The notes beneath the pieces were generated by a model. The model did not search any database and was not told the origin of the DNA. It saw nothing but the letters and a program-made list of their open reading frames with translations. Positions 46,206-56,109 of a stretch of 64,000 nt of DNA are shown here, in pieces; within the stretch, counting starts at the first letter, position 1, and every line of letters begins with the position of its first letter. Source of the DNA: Allocoprobacillus halotolerans (GTDB lineage: Bacteria; Bacillota_I; Bacilli_A; Erysipelotrichales; Coprobacillaceae); NCBI RefSeq assembly GCF_024399475.1, contig NZ_CP101620.1:787608-851607 (forward strand). Direction: 5' to 3'. Position numbers and translations under genes: made by a program.

Positions 46206-47884
46206 TTAATTTTTCTTACATTTTACAACAATTCCAATAACAGCAATAGATAATACCATACCAATAACCCAAATAGTTCCAAAACTATTATCATCCGTTT
46301 TCACTGTATCTTGGCTTAAAACATTATTTTGAGTATCCTTTTTATCATTAGATGTCAACTGACTCTTGTCGTTTTCAACTGTAATATTAATATGTGAATT
46401 ATCATCAGAATCAACTGTTTCTTTTTTTATCAAACCATTGATTGGTAAATCAATATTATAAACAGTTTCATAATTCAATGTATCTTCAGGAATATAAACC
46501 GCTTTATAAGTTTGAATACCTTCTTTATCAATAATTTGACTTATATCTTGCCATTTCCAGCCACTAGGTAATTGAATATCTTCCAAAGTATCACCTATAT
46601 AACCATTTAATGATTTTGGTAATTGATAAGATGGTTTTGCTTTACTGATAATAAAGTCTTGTACACCTTGACAACCATTATAGTAATCATCAGATGGTAC
46701 ATTCACAACAAGTTTGTATTCTCCAGCTTGTACTGGTGCTTTATCAAGTTCTTTCCATCCTTCTCCATCTTTTTGCCACCATGAATATTCAGGTATTTCT
46801 TGACTTCCTATGAATTCTATATCATTCTCAGGTACTTCCACTGCCTTTCCATCATGTGTCTTGTCTAGTTCTTTGTGAAATACTACTGCACTTTCCCCTT
46901 TAACACCTGCTGCTTTACTAAAAGATAAAGAAACTCTATATTTTAATGGTTTTCCATTAATTGTACCACAATCATATTTATAAACTATATCTTCACCAAA
47001 ATTATAGCCATACACAATATCAGTATTTTGATCTATTTTTCCATTTTCAATAATAGTCACTTTATTTTTATCAATATTTCCTAATTTTGTTTGTTCTTGA
47101 ATTTTAAAACTATTTCCAATAGCTCCAAGACTAAACCTACCATTCTTTAAGGTATAAATTGATATTCCATTCTTTTCTCCAATATCTAACCAAGCTAAAT
47201 TGTTTGAAGTACTAAGAGTTCTAAACTTCTCATTTTTACTAAGGTCTAGGTAAGTAATGTTGTTTTCAGCTATGTCTAAATAAGACAAATTTTCAAGATG
47301 GGAAACATTTATATTGCTTATGTTTGTTCTACTAATATACATTGTTTATATTAATTTATTATTACTGACATCTAATTTACTAATACTTGAATTATTCATT
47401 AAATCTATACTTGTTAACTGTGTATTCTTAGAAATATCAATAGAATATAATCGCATCCTCTAAGACCAAGAATCATCAATGATGGATTATTTTTTAAATT
47501 GATACCATTTTTCAAATATCTTCCATCGCAAGTTAAAGATTTTAATTTAACATTTTGTCTTATATCAATTGTAAAAGCAAAACGTTACTGAGAACTTACA
47601 GAACAGTCTAACCTTTCTAATTCAGTAAAAAATTCTATTCCTTTTAAATTTTCAATATCATCACCATAACTCCATTTTCTGCTTATATTCATTTCTGTTG
47701 TAGAGAGAATTTCACTCTCAGATAAAACATTATTTCCATTAGCATCTATTTCTTCACTTACATATCGTCTAAAATTTTCATCAGGAAAATTTGTTTCATT
47801 TATCGCTATATCATCAGTTGCCATTATTTTATTATCCATAATATTTACATTTAGCAATATAGTTGAAACAAGTAATAATGCCAT
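46206..47884 (-). pseudogene. Leucine-rich-repeat surface protein, decayed
   Basis: A BspA/internalin-like cell-surface protein: hydrophobic signal-like start, LRR units (LSYLDIAENNITYLDLSKN and similar), a beta-sandwich region, a low-complexity stalk and a C-terminal membrane helix with basic tail, without LPxTG. It is broken by stop codons near 47585 (after SVSSQ) and 47343 (before TMYIS), both readable as C-to-T changes of CAA, and by one A-run shift near 47455. The first codons have no ribosome site and lie 10 bases from the IS1634-like element, so the 5' end was lost as well. Confidence 0.75.
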
Positions 47885-47893
47885 AAAAATATT

Positions 47894-47901
47894 TAACGTT
47901 A
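47894..47901. repeat. Left 8-bp target duplication TAACGTTA of the IS1634-like element
   Basis: TAACGTTA precedes the left inverted repeat and recurs after the right end at 52143-52150. Confidence 0.75.
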
Positions 47902-47921
47902 ACTTCTACTAAAATTATACA

Positions 47922-47929
47922 TCTATATA
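47922..47929. repeat. IS66 target duplication TCTATATA (left)
   Basis: TCTATATA precedes the IS66 left end and recurs at 50374-50381. Eight bases is the duplication length of IS66. Confidence 0.92.
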
Positions 47930-48032
47930 GTAAGCGTCAAATAATAAAGCCCTATAAATAATGCTGAAGAAACACTATAATAGGACTGTAAGTATTTATT
48001 GGATTTCATTTAACGACTAAAAGATCGTATTT

Positions 48033-49615
48033 CTACGATTTTTTAGTCAGATATATGTTTTCTGGTAATGATTTTGACCATGGCATGATCTTTTCTAGTT
48101 CCTTGTCATCATTAATATCTATTTCAGTTAATGCTGTTAAAAGATATTCAAAATAATCATATGGCTTGAGATTATTAAGTTTTGCTGTTTCAAGGAGCGA
48201 ATAGATTGCTGCACTTGCTTCTGCTCCTTTAACTGTGTTTGAAAACAGCCAGTTGCGACGACCTACGCAGAATGGACGAATTGAATTTTCTGCTCGATTG
48301 TTGGATATTTCAATACGACCATCTTCAAGATACAATCTTAAGTTTTCTTCCTGGTTGATACTGTATGTTAAGGCTTGGCTGAGTTTGGTCTTTTCAACTG
48401 CTACTTTTGCACATTCCTTGACATCCTTGAAGAAATCATCAATGATTGGCTTTGCTTCTTTTTGTCTTGTGTCTTTGATCTCTTCATAGCTTTTGCCTTT
48501 TAATTTCTTTTCAAGCGTAAAAAGCTTATTGATCTTATGAAGAAGTCTGTAACTTGCAGTACCTTTTAGATCTGTATCAGATGGTGCACCATCAAGTGCT
48601 TCTAAATACTTTCGACGACAATGTGCCCAGCATCCCATGTGTCTGATATCATCAAGTTTGTCATAGGCCTGATATCCATCTGTCTGAAGTATATTATGAT
48701 ATCCTTCAAGATGTTTCTTTGCATGTTCATGACCTCTTGTGTTTTCATAAATGAAATGAACAATTTGCTTGTCTTCACTTCGTCCTGTCTTGTATACCCA
48801 CATATAGGATTTTGTTGTTGGTTTCTGGTCTGGAACATTCAAAACCTGATTTGTTGTTTCATCCGCATGCAGATATTCACTTTGAAGAAGTGTCTTATGC
48901 ATATAATCAGTCATTCTTTTGAAATATTCATCATGAAGCTTGATCATCCAGTTGGCCATTGTCTGTCTTGATAGTTTCAATCCAATCTGATTGAACATCA
49001 CTTCCTGTCTGTATAAAGGCAATGCCTTATTGAATTTATTATCAATAATATATGATAAAAGTGATGGTGATGCAAAACTCTTATAGATAACGGAAGCTTT
49101 CATATCTGCCTTGAATATTTTTGATTTTAATGAATCTTCCTCACATCTGTCACAGGTATAGACATATTGAACATGCTCAATAACTTCATATTTTGCAGGA
49201 TGATAGACAAGTTCTTTTCTGATGTTTTCACCAATCTTTCTTAATGGTTCACCACAGTCAGGACAGTTCTTGTTTTCTAGATCATAAATCTTTGTTACAG
49301 CGGGTAATGATGAAATATCAATGCCACGTTTATTGTTTTTCTTTTTTCGTTTATATGTCACTTCTTCAAGTTTTGGTTCTGCTTTGATTGGAGTTGATTC
49401 AATTTCAATTTCATCAAAAAGAGAAATCTGGTCAGGAAGAACAATTTTTTCTGATGATGAACCAAAAGCTTCTTCTGCTGAAGTCTGATCTGCTGACTGT
49501 ACCAGTTTAACTGTTCACTTAAAACATTGATCTCGTTATCCTGTCTTTTGATTCTTTCTTCAAGCATATTGATTTTTTTGATTAGTTCTTCCTGACTTAA
49601 ATTTCTCAGATTCAT
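48033..49615 (-). CDS. tnpC: IS66 transposase TnpC, apparent frameshift
   Basis: DDE transposase of IS66, about 527 residues corrected. N-terminal coiled-coil LIKKINMLEERIKRQDNEIN, zinc-finger CPDCGEPL...CDRCEEDS, DDE core with YLHADETTNQVL and GCWAHCRRKYLEAL, and C-terminal ENSIRPFCVGRRNWLFSNT. The start is ATG 49615 after GGAGTG. The frame shifts near 49468: LQQKK must be followed by AFGSSSEKIVLPDQISLFDE, which one extra G in AAGC gives. Undercall or recent mutation. Confidence 0.85.
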
Positions 49616-49681
49616 TGTATAATTCACTCCATATCTTAATAATTCAACGAATAGTATTGTACCATATTTCAATATGAATTA

Positions 49682-50029
49682 TTAGATGAGAAGCTGTTTT
49701 TCTTTGAATTTTTCTTCAAATTCAAGGCCTTCCAGAAGCCAGTTGAGCTGAGTGGAAGTTATTTTTCTTGTATTGGAATCATCATGTTCTTCAATCTTGA
49801 ACCTGCCATGTTCAAGTCTTTTGATAAACAGCCAGAAACCATTGGATTCATAATAGAGTATCTTGATCCTGTTTCTGGCTTTGTTTGTAAAGATAAACAA
49901 ACTATGATCAAGAACATTCATCTGAAACTGAAGATTCACGATCTGTGTCAAACCATCAATCGACTTTCGCATATCAACATAATGGCTTGAAACATATATA
50001 TTCTTGATTTCATCGGTGTTAATGATCAT
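49682..50029 (-). CDS. tnpB: IS66 accessory protein TnpB
   Basis: A 115-residue IS66 Orf2 (TnpB) protein: IYVSSHYVDMRKSIDGLTQI, SLFIFTNKARNRIKILYYESNGFWLFIKRLE. The start overlaps the end of tnpA by 4 bases. Required for IS66 transposition; the mechanism is unknown. Confidence 0.93.
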   Translation of the reverse strand: MIINTDEIKNIYVSSHYVDMRKSIDGLTQIVNLQFQMNVLDHSLFIFTNKARNRIKILYYESNGFWLFIKRLEHGRFKIEEHDDSNTRKITSTQLNWLLEGLEFEEKFKEKQLLI

Positions 50030-50310
50030 TTTAATGCACCAATGACTTTATCAAGCAATGAAGAATCAAATTCAACAGTATGACCATCAATATTCATCGA
50101 TACAAGAGCTGGCATGTCATCAATAACTCCAACAGGCAGAAAGATATCAGTAGAAACCGAATCCTTTTGAATCTTCCTTTTATTTTTATAGAAAGAGCTG
50201 AGAGCAAGATGATGTTCATCACAGTATTTATTAACAGTGAGTCCACTGTTCAGCTGATCATCAATGATCTTTTTCCAATCATATTTCATGTAGCTAAACC
50301 TCCTTTTCAA
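50026..50310 (-). CDS. tnpA: IS66 accessory protein TnpA
   Basis: A 94-residue IS66 Orf1-type protein: YDWKKIIDDQLNSGLTVNKYCDEHHLALSSFY, a helix-turn-helix region. Weak start options; the ATG at 50310 or MKYDWKKI at about 50289 (after AGGAGG) is more natural. Confidence 0.82.
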   Translation of the reverse strand: MKRRFSYMKYDWKKIIDDQLNSGLTVNKYCDEHHLALSSFYKNKRKIQKDSVSTDIFLPVGVIDDMPALVSMNIDGHTVEFDSSLLDKVIGALK

Positions 50311-50373
50311 TTGGTAGTTACATTTTATATGATTTGTTTTATAAATATCAGTGCTATTTCATTTGACGCTTAC

Positions 50374-50381
50374 TCTATATA
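50374..50381. repeat. IS66 target duplication TCTATATA (right)
   Basis: Second copy of the 8-bp target site. Confidence 0.92.
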
Positions 50382-50395
50382 AATATATCAAGCCA

Positions 50396-52045
50396 TTAGT
50401 CCTTATCTAATGGCTTGATAGTTTCTCTTGCGAATTCTAAATAATCTTTTTCATTTATTCCTATTTGCTTTAAGATTTTCTTTTGCTTATTGGTTAATTT
50501 ATACCTTATATGATATTTCTTATCTGATAACTTTGTTACTCCCATTTTATCGTATTCTCTCAAAACCTTTGGTACTGTATATTCTTTTTTGTTTTTTAGA
50601 TATAATGGTTTTAATGACTTGTAAATCTCGTTCCTTATGATAAGCGCTATAAATGATATAAATACTTTGCTTTCTAAATGTTCATCCAAATGCACTCTAA
50701 ATACATCGTTGCCTAAATATGTCTTCTCCATTCTAAATACTTTCTCTATCGCATCTCTATCTCTATATATTTTTAACGCTTCTATTGCACTCATTTTTCG
50801 TGATGTGATGATTGTAAAGAACCCAGCTCTATTTATGAGTCCCTTTATCTCCTTATCTTTTCTTGTATAACTTTGAAAATATCCATTTTCATCAAATTTC
50901 AGCTTATAATATTTCTTATATCCCGCTACATCTTCCTGCCTTTTTATGATCTTGTTTCTCTTTTCTTCCAGTTGCTGATCCAATTTATGAAATCTCTGAT
51001 TTATGATGATCTTCTCTCTTTCAGCAGCGACTCCATCATAATATACATGTATATATTGTTTGTTCCCTGTATTGAATAATTCCTTTTCTATTGTTTTCCC
51101 ATACAGCTCATAATCTTCCATATAGTATTGATACCCTTCTCTTAGCAATGCTGCACTTTCTTCTATTGACTTTGTAATAAATGCTGCATTACCTTTCGCC
51201 ATAAGAATATAGTCATAATCATTCCTTTCAAAATATTTTATATTTTCTATGGAAAAATATTCTCTATCCAATATGAATCCCACATCTTTGCATCCATAGG
51301 ATCTCGCTCTATCTACCATTTTTTGACATTCTGTATTATCTATGATACTTCCTGGATATATTTCATAAAACATGGGAACTTCATCTGTCTGATTATATCC
51401 TATAGACAAATTCACCTGTGGCAGGTCAGGATCATCTTTCGCATGTCCATACTCTGCCAATGTCAATGACCCTGCCACAGTATTCATATTGGAAGAATCA
51501 TAGCAAACATAGATGCCATCCTTATTTTGCATAGCCACCCACGACCTGATAAATAAATCCATTTGACAACCCGTTAAAGAGCCTAGCAGTTTTCCAATAG
51601 TGCCGTCTGTAAAATTAGCTTTATTAAATAAAGAATGGCTATAGCCATAATCATCAAAATACTGCATGACATTATTTTCAGACATAATCATATAGGTAGC
51701 GATGTCAAGGATCTTATCTGCTTTATCATGAAAAACAGTTTCAAGAAGAGAATATAAAGATAACTGACCAGAAATTTTATCTACAACCAAATGAGGGCCA
51801 ATGGAAATAAAATCAGCTCTGTCACCGAGTTCATCTAAATCGTTAGAATCAGGAAACAATTCAAAATATTTCTTATTGGGAATTAGCATGCCATTTTCAT
51901 CAAGCTTGCCAATAGAAACACGTGACGGGACAGAACGTTTTAATTGGGGAGAATACTTAACACATTGAGTTAAGTAGACATATTGACGTCCATTGTTTTT
52001 GACAATGACAGTTCTATCAGGTCTAACCACAGGATTATATTTCAT
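50396..52045 (-). CDS. IS1634 family transposase
   Basis: A 549-residue IS4-superfamily transposase. DDE-type blocks: VCYDSSNMNT (first D), VGFILDREYFSIENIKYFER (second D region) and YRDRDAIEKVFRMEKTYLG (Y-2-R-3-E signature). AGGGACAGCG with GGAGGG upstream sets the start at ATG 52045; the frame upstream to 52084 is not used. The gene is complete. Confidence 0.9.
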   Translation of the reverse strand: MKYNPVVRPDRTVIVKNNGRQYVYLTQCVKYSPQLKRSVPSRVSIGKLDENGMLIPNKKYFELFPDSNDLDELGDRADFISIGPHLVVDKISGQLSLYSLLETVFHDKADKILDIATYMIMSENNVMQYFDDYGYSHSLFNKANFTDGTIGKLLGSLTGCQMDLFIRSWVAMQNKDGIYVCYDSSNMNTVAGSLTLAEYGHAKDDPDLPQVNLSIGYNQTDEVPMFYEIYPGSIIDNTECQKMVDRARSYGCKDVGFILDREYFSIENIKYFERNDYDYILMAKGNAAFITKSIEESAALLREGYQYYMEDYELYGKTIEKELFNTGNKQYIHVYYDGVAAEREKIIINQRFHKLDQQLEEKRNKIIKRQEDVAGYKKYYKLKFDENGYFQSYTRKDKEIKGLINRAGFFTIITSRKMSAIEALKIYRDRDAIEKVFRMEKTYLGNDVFRVHLDEHLESKVFISFIALIIRNEIYKSLKPLYLKNKKEYTVPKVLREYDKMGVTKLSDKKYHIRYKLTNKQKKILKQIGINEKDYLEFARETIKPLDKD

Positions 52046-52142
52046 ACGCTGTCCCTCCAAAATAATAGATGTATATTCATACATCTATTATAACATATAT
52101 TTTCTAATTTTTACGTTATAGATGTATAATTGTAGTAGAAGT

Positions 52143-52150
52143 TAACGTTA
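52143..52150. repeat. Right 8-bp target duplication TAACGTTA
   Basis: Matches 47894-47901; lies 19 bases upstream of the HxlR start codon. Confidence 0.75.
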
Positions 52151-52169
52151 GAAAGAATTGGTGATATAT

Positions 52170-52498
52170 ATGATAAAAAAGAAAATTTACCTGAATGTCC
52201 TGTCGCAACAACAGTTCAACTTATTGGCAGCAAATGGAAATTATTAATATTAAGAGATTTATTAAATGGCACAAAGCGCTATAACGAATTAAGAAGATCT
52301 CTTCCAGAAATATCACAAAAGGTTCTTACATCAACTTTAAAATCAATGGTCAGTGATGGAATTGTTGTAAGAACAGCTTATCCAGAAGTTCCACCACGTG
52401 TTGAATACTCATTAAGTTCTTTAGGTGAATCTATGAAACCAGTCATTGCCTCAATGGAACAATGGGGTTATCATTATAAGGAAACACTCAATAAATAA
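52170..52498 (+). CDS. HxlR family transcriptional regulator, apparent frameshift
   Basis: A 109-residue (corrected) winged-helix HxlR regulator: ECPVATTVQLIGSKWKLLILRDLLNG, KRYNELRRSLPEISQKVLTSTL, VEYSLSSLGESMKPVI. The ATG at 52170 reads MIKKKIY out of frame; one extra A in the AAAAAA run gives MIKKENLPECPVA, the expected N-terminus with the redox-type cysteine. Its promoter region was displaced by the IS1634-like element only 19 bases upstream, so native expression is probably lost. HxlR proteins answer to aldehydes or quinones. Confidence 0.8.
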
Positions 52499-52523
52499 CA
52501 CAATCGAGTAGGAGAAAATAAAT

Positions 52524-52531
52524 AATTTTAT
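52524..52531. repeat. IS256-like target duplication AATTTTAT (left)
   Basis: Also present at 54760-54767. In intron no. 2 the same sequence is uninterrupted, which confirms the insertion. Confidence 0.9.
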
Positions 52532-52646
52532 GAGAATACGTAAAATGTTGTGTAAGTAAATAACGACAAAGTACGACAACCACTTAAATTAATGAAGCTC
52601 CCGGGTCAAGACCTGGGTATCTTCACGCTTCGCTTATGCGATGCTA

Positions 52647-53092
52647 TCATATACTCAAATACAACTGCTTATATTCCGTATCTTGTTTACCCTGTTCTTT
52701 CACATATTCTCTGATTACTTTTTCGTTTTGATTTTTACCGACAGATGCGATAAAATATCCGTCGCTCCAGAATTGTCCTCCCCATAGTTGTTTTTTGACC
52801 TGCGGACACTCAGCAAATATTTGCCTTGCAGTTATACTTTTTATGATTTTTACCAATTTTGAAGGAGCATACTCAGGTGTACTTTGAACAAGAAAATGCA
52901 CATGATCTTTGTCTGCCCCTATTTCAAGAAAATGTATATAATCATATCTCAGTTCTATCCCAGGCAAATTTGCTTCAGATGTTCTTCAACAGAATCATCA
53001 AATACTACGCGACGATATTTTGCCGGACAGACAATGTGGTAAACAAGATTACTCACATTATGTGATAGATGTATAAATTGACTATTTCCCAT
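52647..53092 (-). CDS. tnpA: IS200 family Y1 transposase TnpA, apparent frameshift
   Basis: A 148-residue (corrected) Y1 single-strand transposase: HNVSNLVYHIVCPAKYRRVVFDD at the start, HUH motif in DKDHVHFLVQS, catalytic Tyr in SVGKNQNEKVIREYVKEQ. The frame breaks near 52965; one extra G in the GGG run gives KQICLGIELRYDYIHF. The start is ATG 53092 (MGNSQFIHLSHN). Confidence 0.85.
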
Positions 53093-53109
53093 TATCATCG
53101 CCCTCACTC

Positions 53110-53270
53110 TCGTATGATTGCGAAATCACTCTGTGATTTCGATAATAAATTGTTTTACACAATTTATTATATCATACTTCGTTCGGCTTTACGCAGCAAG
53201 CTGCGGGAAATGCCCATTGAGTTCTTCCGTATCCTTCACTCGGATACTTCAGAACTTATTATATTTTCTT
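53110..53270. repeat. Hairpin cluster in the IS200-like element
   Basis: Three strong stems in the 5' region of tnpA: GCGAAATCAC/GTGATTTCG, AATAAATTGT/ACAATTTATT and AGTTCT..GTATCC/GGATAC..AGAACT. In IS200 such structures hide the ribosome site and form the transposon end. Confidence 0.6.
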
Positions 53271-53360
53271 CGTATTTTAAGTATACCCTGTTCTTTTTTG
53301 GTTATACTATAATGTATGTCTTTTTGAATATATTTCATGATCTTTATCAAGTTTTGAACT

Positions 53361-53416
53361 GTCAGGAATGATTTGATTATTGATGCTTAAAAGTATCTTA
53401 ATCAAACTTTCCTGAC
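53361..53416 (+). terminator. Long inverted repeat with T run
   Basis: GTCAGGAATGATTTGATTA / TAATCAAACTTTCCTGAC with two mismatches and a TTTTTT tract on the plus strand. It may block read-in to the IS256-like transposase gene from the IS200 side. Confidence 0.55.
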
Positions 53417-53474
53417 TTTTTTCTCATGAATGATTTAGCTTTTTTCAAATTATCACGTTTTTTCGACTTATTTC

Positions 53475-54683
53475 TTATTCTTCCATTATTCTTAATTGTG
53501 CCATGATCTTATCCCAATCTCTATATCTTACCGTCCACTTTTTACTTATTTTTTCTACTGCCAGATATAATATCTTTCTTAGACTTTCATCGGTTGGAAA
53601 TGATGATTTTGTTTTGGTAATCTTTCTAAATTGCCTATTCAACCCTTCTATTATATTTGTTGTATAGATGACCTTTCTAATTTCCACTGGATAATCAAAA
53701 TATGTTGATAAGATATCCCAATTGTCTTCCCAACTCTTTACAGCTGATGGATAATGCTTATTCCACTTCTCTTTGAAGACTGATAACTGATTCAATGCCA
53801 TTTCTTCTGTATTTGCCTGGTAGACCAATTTAAGATTTTTCATGAATTCTTTGATATGTTTATAACTTACAAATTTGGTGCTGTTTCTAATTTGATGGAT
53901 AATACATCTTTGAACTCTAGCTGTTGGATAAACTGCTTCTATTGCTTCTTTAAAACCTGTCAATCCATCAACGCAGAATAGTGAAACCTTGGATACACCT
54001 CTACTTTTCAGTTCATTAAGAACTCCTGTCCAATATTTACTTGATTCACTTGCACCAACCCAAATACCTAGCACTTCCTTCATTCCTTCTTCATTAATGG
54101 CCAAAACAACATATGATGCTTTTGTCACGATATGATGATCTTCTCTGACTTTATAATGTATTGCATCCATAAAGACAAATGGATAATAATTATCTAATGG
54201 TCTGTTTTGCCAATCAGTAACAATAGGCATAATCTTATCGGTAATTTTGCTTACCAATTCTGATGAGATATCAACATCATAAAGTTGTTTAATCTGGTCT
54301 TTGATATCATTCAAGGACATACCTGTTGCATAAAGGGATAATATTCTTTCTTCAAGACCATCAGCATTTCTTTGATATTTCCCAATAATGCCAGATTCAA
54401 ACTCGCCATTTCTATCTCTAGGTACATTAATTTGAACTTCACCAAGCTGAGTTTTAAGAGTTCTTTTAGTAGAACCATTACGATAGTTCTTCTCTTGAGA
54501 AGAATCTGCTCTTCTTTGGGATTTATCGAAACCAAGATAATCATCCATTTCAGCATTAAGTGTTTCTTGAAGAACATCAGCAAACATCTCTTTCATACAG
54601 TTCATGACATCTGTTGTTGATGTAAAATGTTGTTCCTTAACAAGTTGTTTGATTAAATCTTTAGAATTAAAAGTTGTGTCCAT
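53475..54683 (-). CDS. IS256 family (mutator-type) transposase
   Basis: A 402-residue MULE-type transposase: N-terminal EQHFTSTTDVMNCMKEMFADVLQETL, VPRDRNGEFE, DISSELVSKITDKI, DDE region VFMDAIHYKVR (first D), CVDGLTGFKEAIEAVYP (second D) and IVYTTN-like IYTTNIIEGLNRQFRKITK (E). ACAGGAG precedes the ATG. The gene is complete. Confidence 0.93.
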   Translation of the reverse strand: MDTTFNSKDLIKQLVKEQHFTSTTDVMNCMKEMFADVLQETLNAEMDDYLGFDKSQRRADSSQEKNYRNGSTKRTLKTQLGEVQINVPRDRNGEFESGIIGKYQRNADGLEERILSLYATGMSLNDIKDQIKQLYDVDISSELVSKITDKIMPIVTDWQNRPLDNYYPFVFMDAIHYKVREDHHIVTKASYVVLAINEEGMKEVLGIWVGASESSKYWTGVLNELKSRGVSKVSLFCVDGLTGFKEAIEAVYPTARVQRCIIHQIRNSTKFVSYKHIKEFMKNLKLVYQANTEEMALNQLSVFKEKWNKHYPSAVKSWEDNWDILSTYFDYPVEIRKVIYTTNIIEGLNRQFRKITKTKSSFPTDESLRKILYLAVEKISKKWTVRYRDWDKIMAQLRIMEE

Positions 54684-54759
54684 AACGTTTTCTCCTGTCT
54701 TTCTTATAATTTAAGTATTGACGTTTTGTCGTTATTTACACAACTTTCTTTTTACTACC

Positions 54760-54767
54760 AATTTTAT
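54760..54767. repeat. IS256-like target duplication AATTTTAT (right)
   Basis: Second copy of the 8-bp target site. Confidence 0.9.
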
Positions 54768-54825
54768 ATTTATTTTCGACCTCTCACACCACCGTACGTG
54801 CCGTTCGGCATACGGCGGTTTAAAT

Positions 54826-56109
54826 CTATACTGAAATATGTTTTAACTGATATTGGGCTACCATTGATGGTAGTCCTTTTCTATATAATAAATCATTAGT
54901 TATTCTTGTTTGAAGAAATGTACTTGCACATCTTGCATATGATTTTCGACTGTTTGCCCAAGTTTTAGCTTGCCATGGTAATGCCCCTAACTTTCTTAGT
55001 TGCTTTTCTCTATTTCCTATGGTTTTCCATTTCTTCCATAAGTACATACGTATCCTAAATCTTATTTGTGCATCTAGTTTTCTACAGACTTTTATAAAAT
55101 TTCCAATACGGTAATAGTTAATCCACCCATTTACAAGTTGTCTTATCTTAAGTATTCTATATTCCCACGATACTGACCAACTTCTATTTGTTAGTCTCCT
55201 TAGTTTTGTTTGCAGTGTTGCGATAGATTTCTCATGTGGTTTTGCTTTCCACATAGATGAAAAAGAGTCATAATAGAATCCAAATCCTAGATATTTAATA
55301 TCATTAGGTTTGGAAACTTTACTTTTAGTCATATTTACTTTAAGTCCTAGTTTCTTTTCTATGAATTTACTAATGTTTTCCATTACTCTATCGGCGGCTT
55401 TACTGCTACCCACTAATATAATACAATCATCTGCATATCGTGTGAATCTTAGTCCTCGTGCTTCCATTTCCTTATCTAGTTCATTGAGAACTATGTTACT
55501 GAGTAGCGGACTTAGATTTCCACCTTGTGGTGTTCCTACGACTGACTCTTTATATTCATTATCAATCATAATCCCGCTTACTAGATATTTCCTAATTAGG
55601 GATACTATTTCTCCACTCTTTACATCTTTCATGACAAGTGAAATAAGTTTATCATGATTAACTGTATCAAAGAACTTTTCTAGGTCTATATCTACTATCC
55701 ACTGATAGCCTTCATTCATATATTCCAATGCTTTGATGATTGCCATTTCGCAACATCTATTTGGTCTAAATCCAAAACTATTGTCACTGAATATTGGTTC
55801 ATAGATAGGTATTAACACTTGGGCTATGGCTTGTTGGACAAATCTATCAAGTACTGTTGGCACTCCTAGATTTCGTATTCCGCCATCGGGTTTGGGTATT
55901 TCTACTCTTCTCACAGGTTGTGGCTTATATGTCTTGTTTCGTATACTGTCCTTAATTTCTTCTAGATGTTTATCTAAATAGTCTTTAAGTTCAGCTACTT
56001 CCATTCCATCTACTCCACTTGCACCTTTGTTTCGTTTGACTTGTGTAAATGCTAGTTCTAGATTAGTATCACTAAGCATTTCCTCAAGCAATGTGTTATC
56101 AGTTTTCAT
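54826..56109 (-). CDS. ltrA: Group II intron reverse transcriptase/maturase (intron no. 3)
   Basis: A 427-residue RT almost identical to that of intron no. 2; the visible differences are K-F versus K-Y before LVSGIMIDNE and L-R versus L-Q in TFLQTRITN. YADD and all RT blocks are intact. GGAGGTAAC precedes the ATG at 56109. The ribozyme around it is interrupted in domain VI. Confidence 0.93.
   Translation of the reverse strand: MKTDNTLLEEMLSDTNLELAFTQVKRNKGASGVDGMEVAELKDYLDKHLEEIKDSIRNKTYKPQPVRRVEIPKPDGGIRNLGVPTVLDRFVQQAIAQVLIPIYEPIFSDNSFGFRPNRCCEMAIIKALEYMNEGYQWIVDIDLEKFFDTVNHDKLISLVMKDVKSGEIVSLIRKYLVSGIMIDNEYKESVVGTPQGGNLSPLLSNIVLNELDKEMEARGLRFTRYADDCIILVGSSKAADRVMENISKFIEKKLGLKVNMTKSKVSKPNDIKYLGFGFYYDSFSSMWKAKPHEKSIATLQTKLRRLTNRSWSVSWEYRILKIRQLVNGWINYYRIGNFIKVCRKLDAQIRFRIRMYLWKKWKTIGNREKQLRKLGALPWQAKTWANSRKSYARCASTFLQTRITNDLLYRKGLPSMVAQYQLKHISV

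Larger units (their letters stand above)
47930..50373 (-). mobile_element. IS66 family insertion sequence
   Basis: A 2444-bp IS66 element with ends GTAAGCGTCAAAT (left) and its complement at the right, and TCTATATA duplications. It encodes TnpA, TnpB and TnpC on the minus strand. It inserted into the left terminal part of an IS1634-like element, so it is the younger insertion. Confidence 0.92.
47902..52142 (-). mobile_element. IS1634-like element carrying a nested IS66
   Basis: Terminal inverted repeats of at least 26 bp with one mismatch (ACTTCTACT at the left end, its complement AGTAGAAGT at the right), 8-bp duplication TAACGTTA. Own length is 1789 bp after removing the IS66 and its duplication. 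It lies between a decayed LRR gene and an HxlR gene; the transposase looks complete and intact, although the IS66 insertion at the left end lies between the transposase stop and the left repeat. Confidence 0.85.
52590..53330 (-). mobile_element. IS200/IS605-like element (approximate ends)
   Basis: Contains a Y1 transposase (52647-53092) and the structured flanks usual for IS200: hairpin CCCGGGTC/GACCTGGG near 52598-52615 and several hairpins at 53118-53265. No target duplication is expected for this family. The exact ends are not fixed from the sequence. Confidence 0.65.
52532..54759 (-). mobile_element. IS256-like element carrying an IS200-like element
   Basis: 2228 bp between 8-bp duplications AATTTTAT. 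The imperfect terminal repeats share GTTGTGTAA(g)TAAATAACGAC about 15 bases in from each end. It encodes a mutator-type transposase. About 700 bp at its left side are an IS200-like element with tnpA on the minus strand. Confidence 0.88.

Noticed and set aside
53118-53270. CRISPR or riboswitch from the hairpin cluster
   Set aside because: The stems differ in sequence, have no repeat-spacer pattern and fit the structured end of an IS200-like element.
55310-55657. Plus-strand 115-residue ORFs inside the intron RT genes (also 28279-28626)
   Set aside because: They are antisense to conserved RT motifs and are repeated only because the introns are copies.
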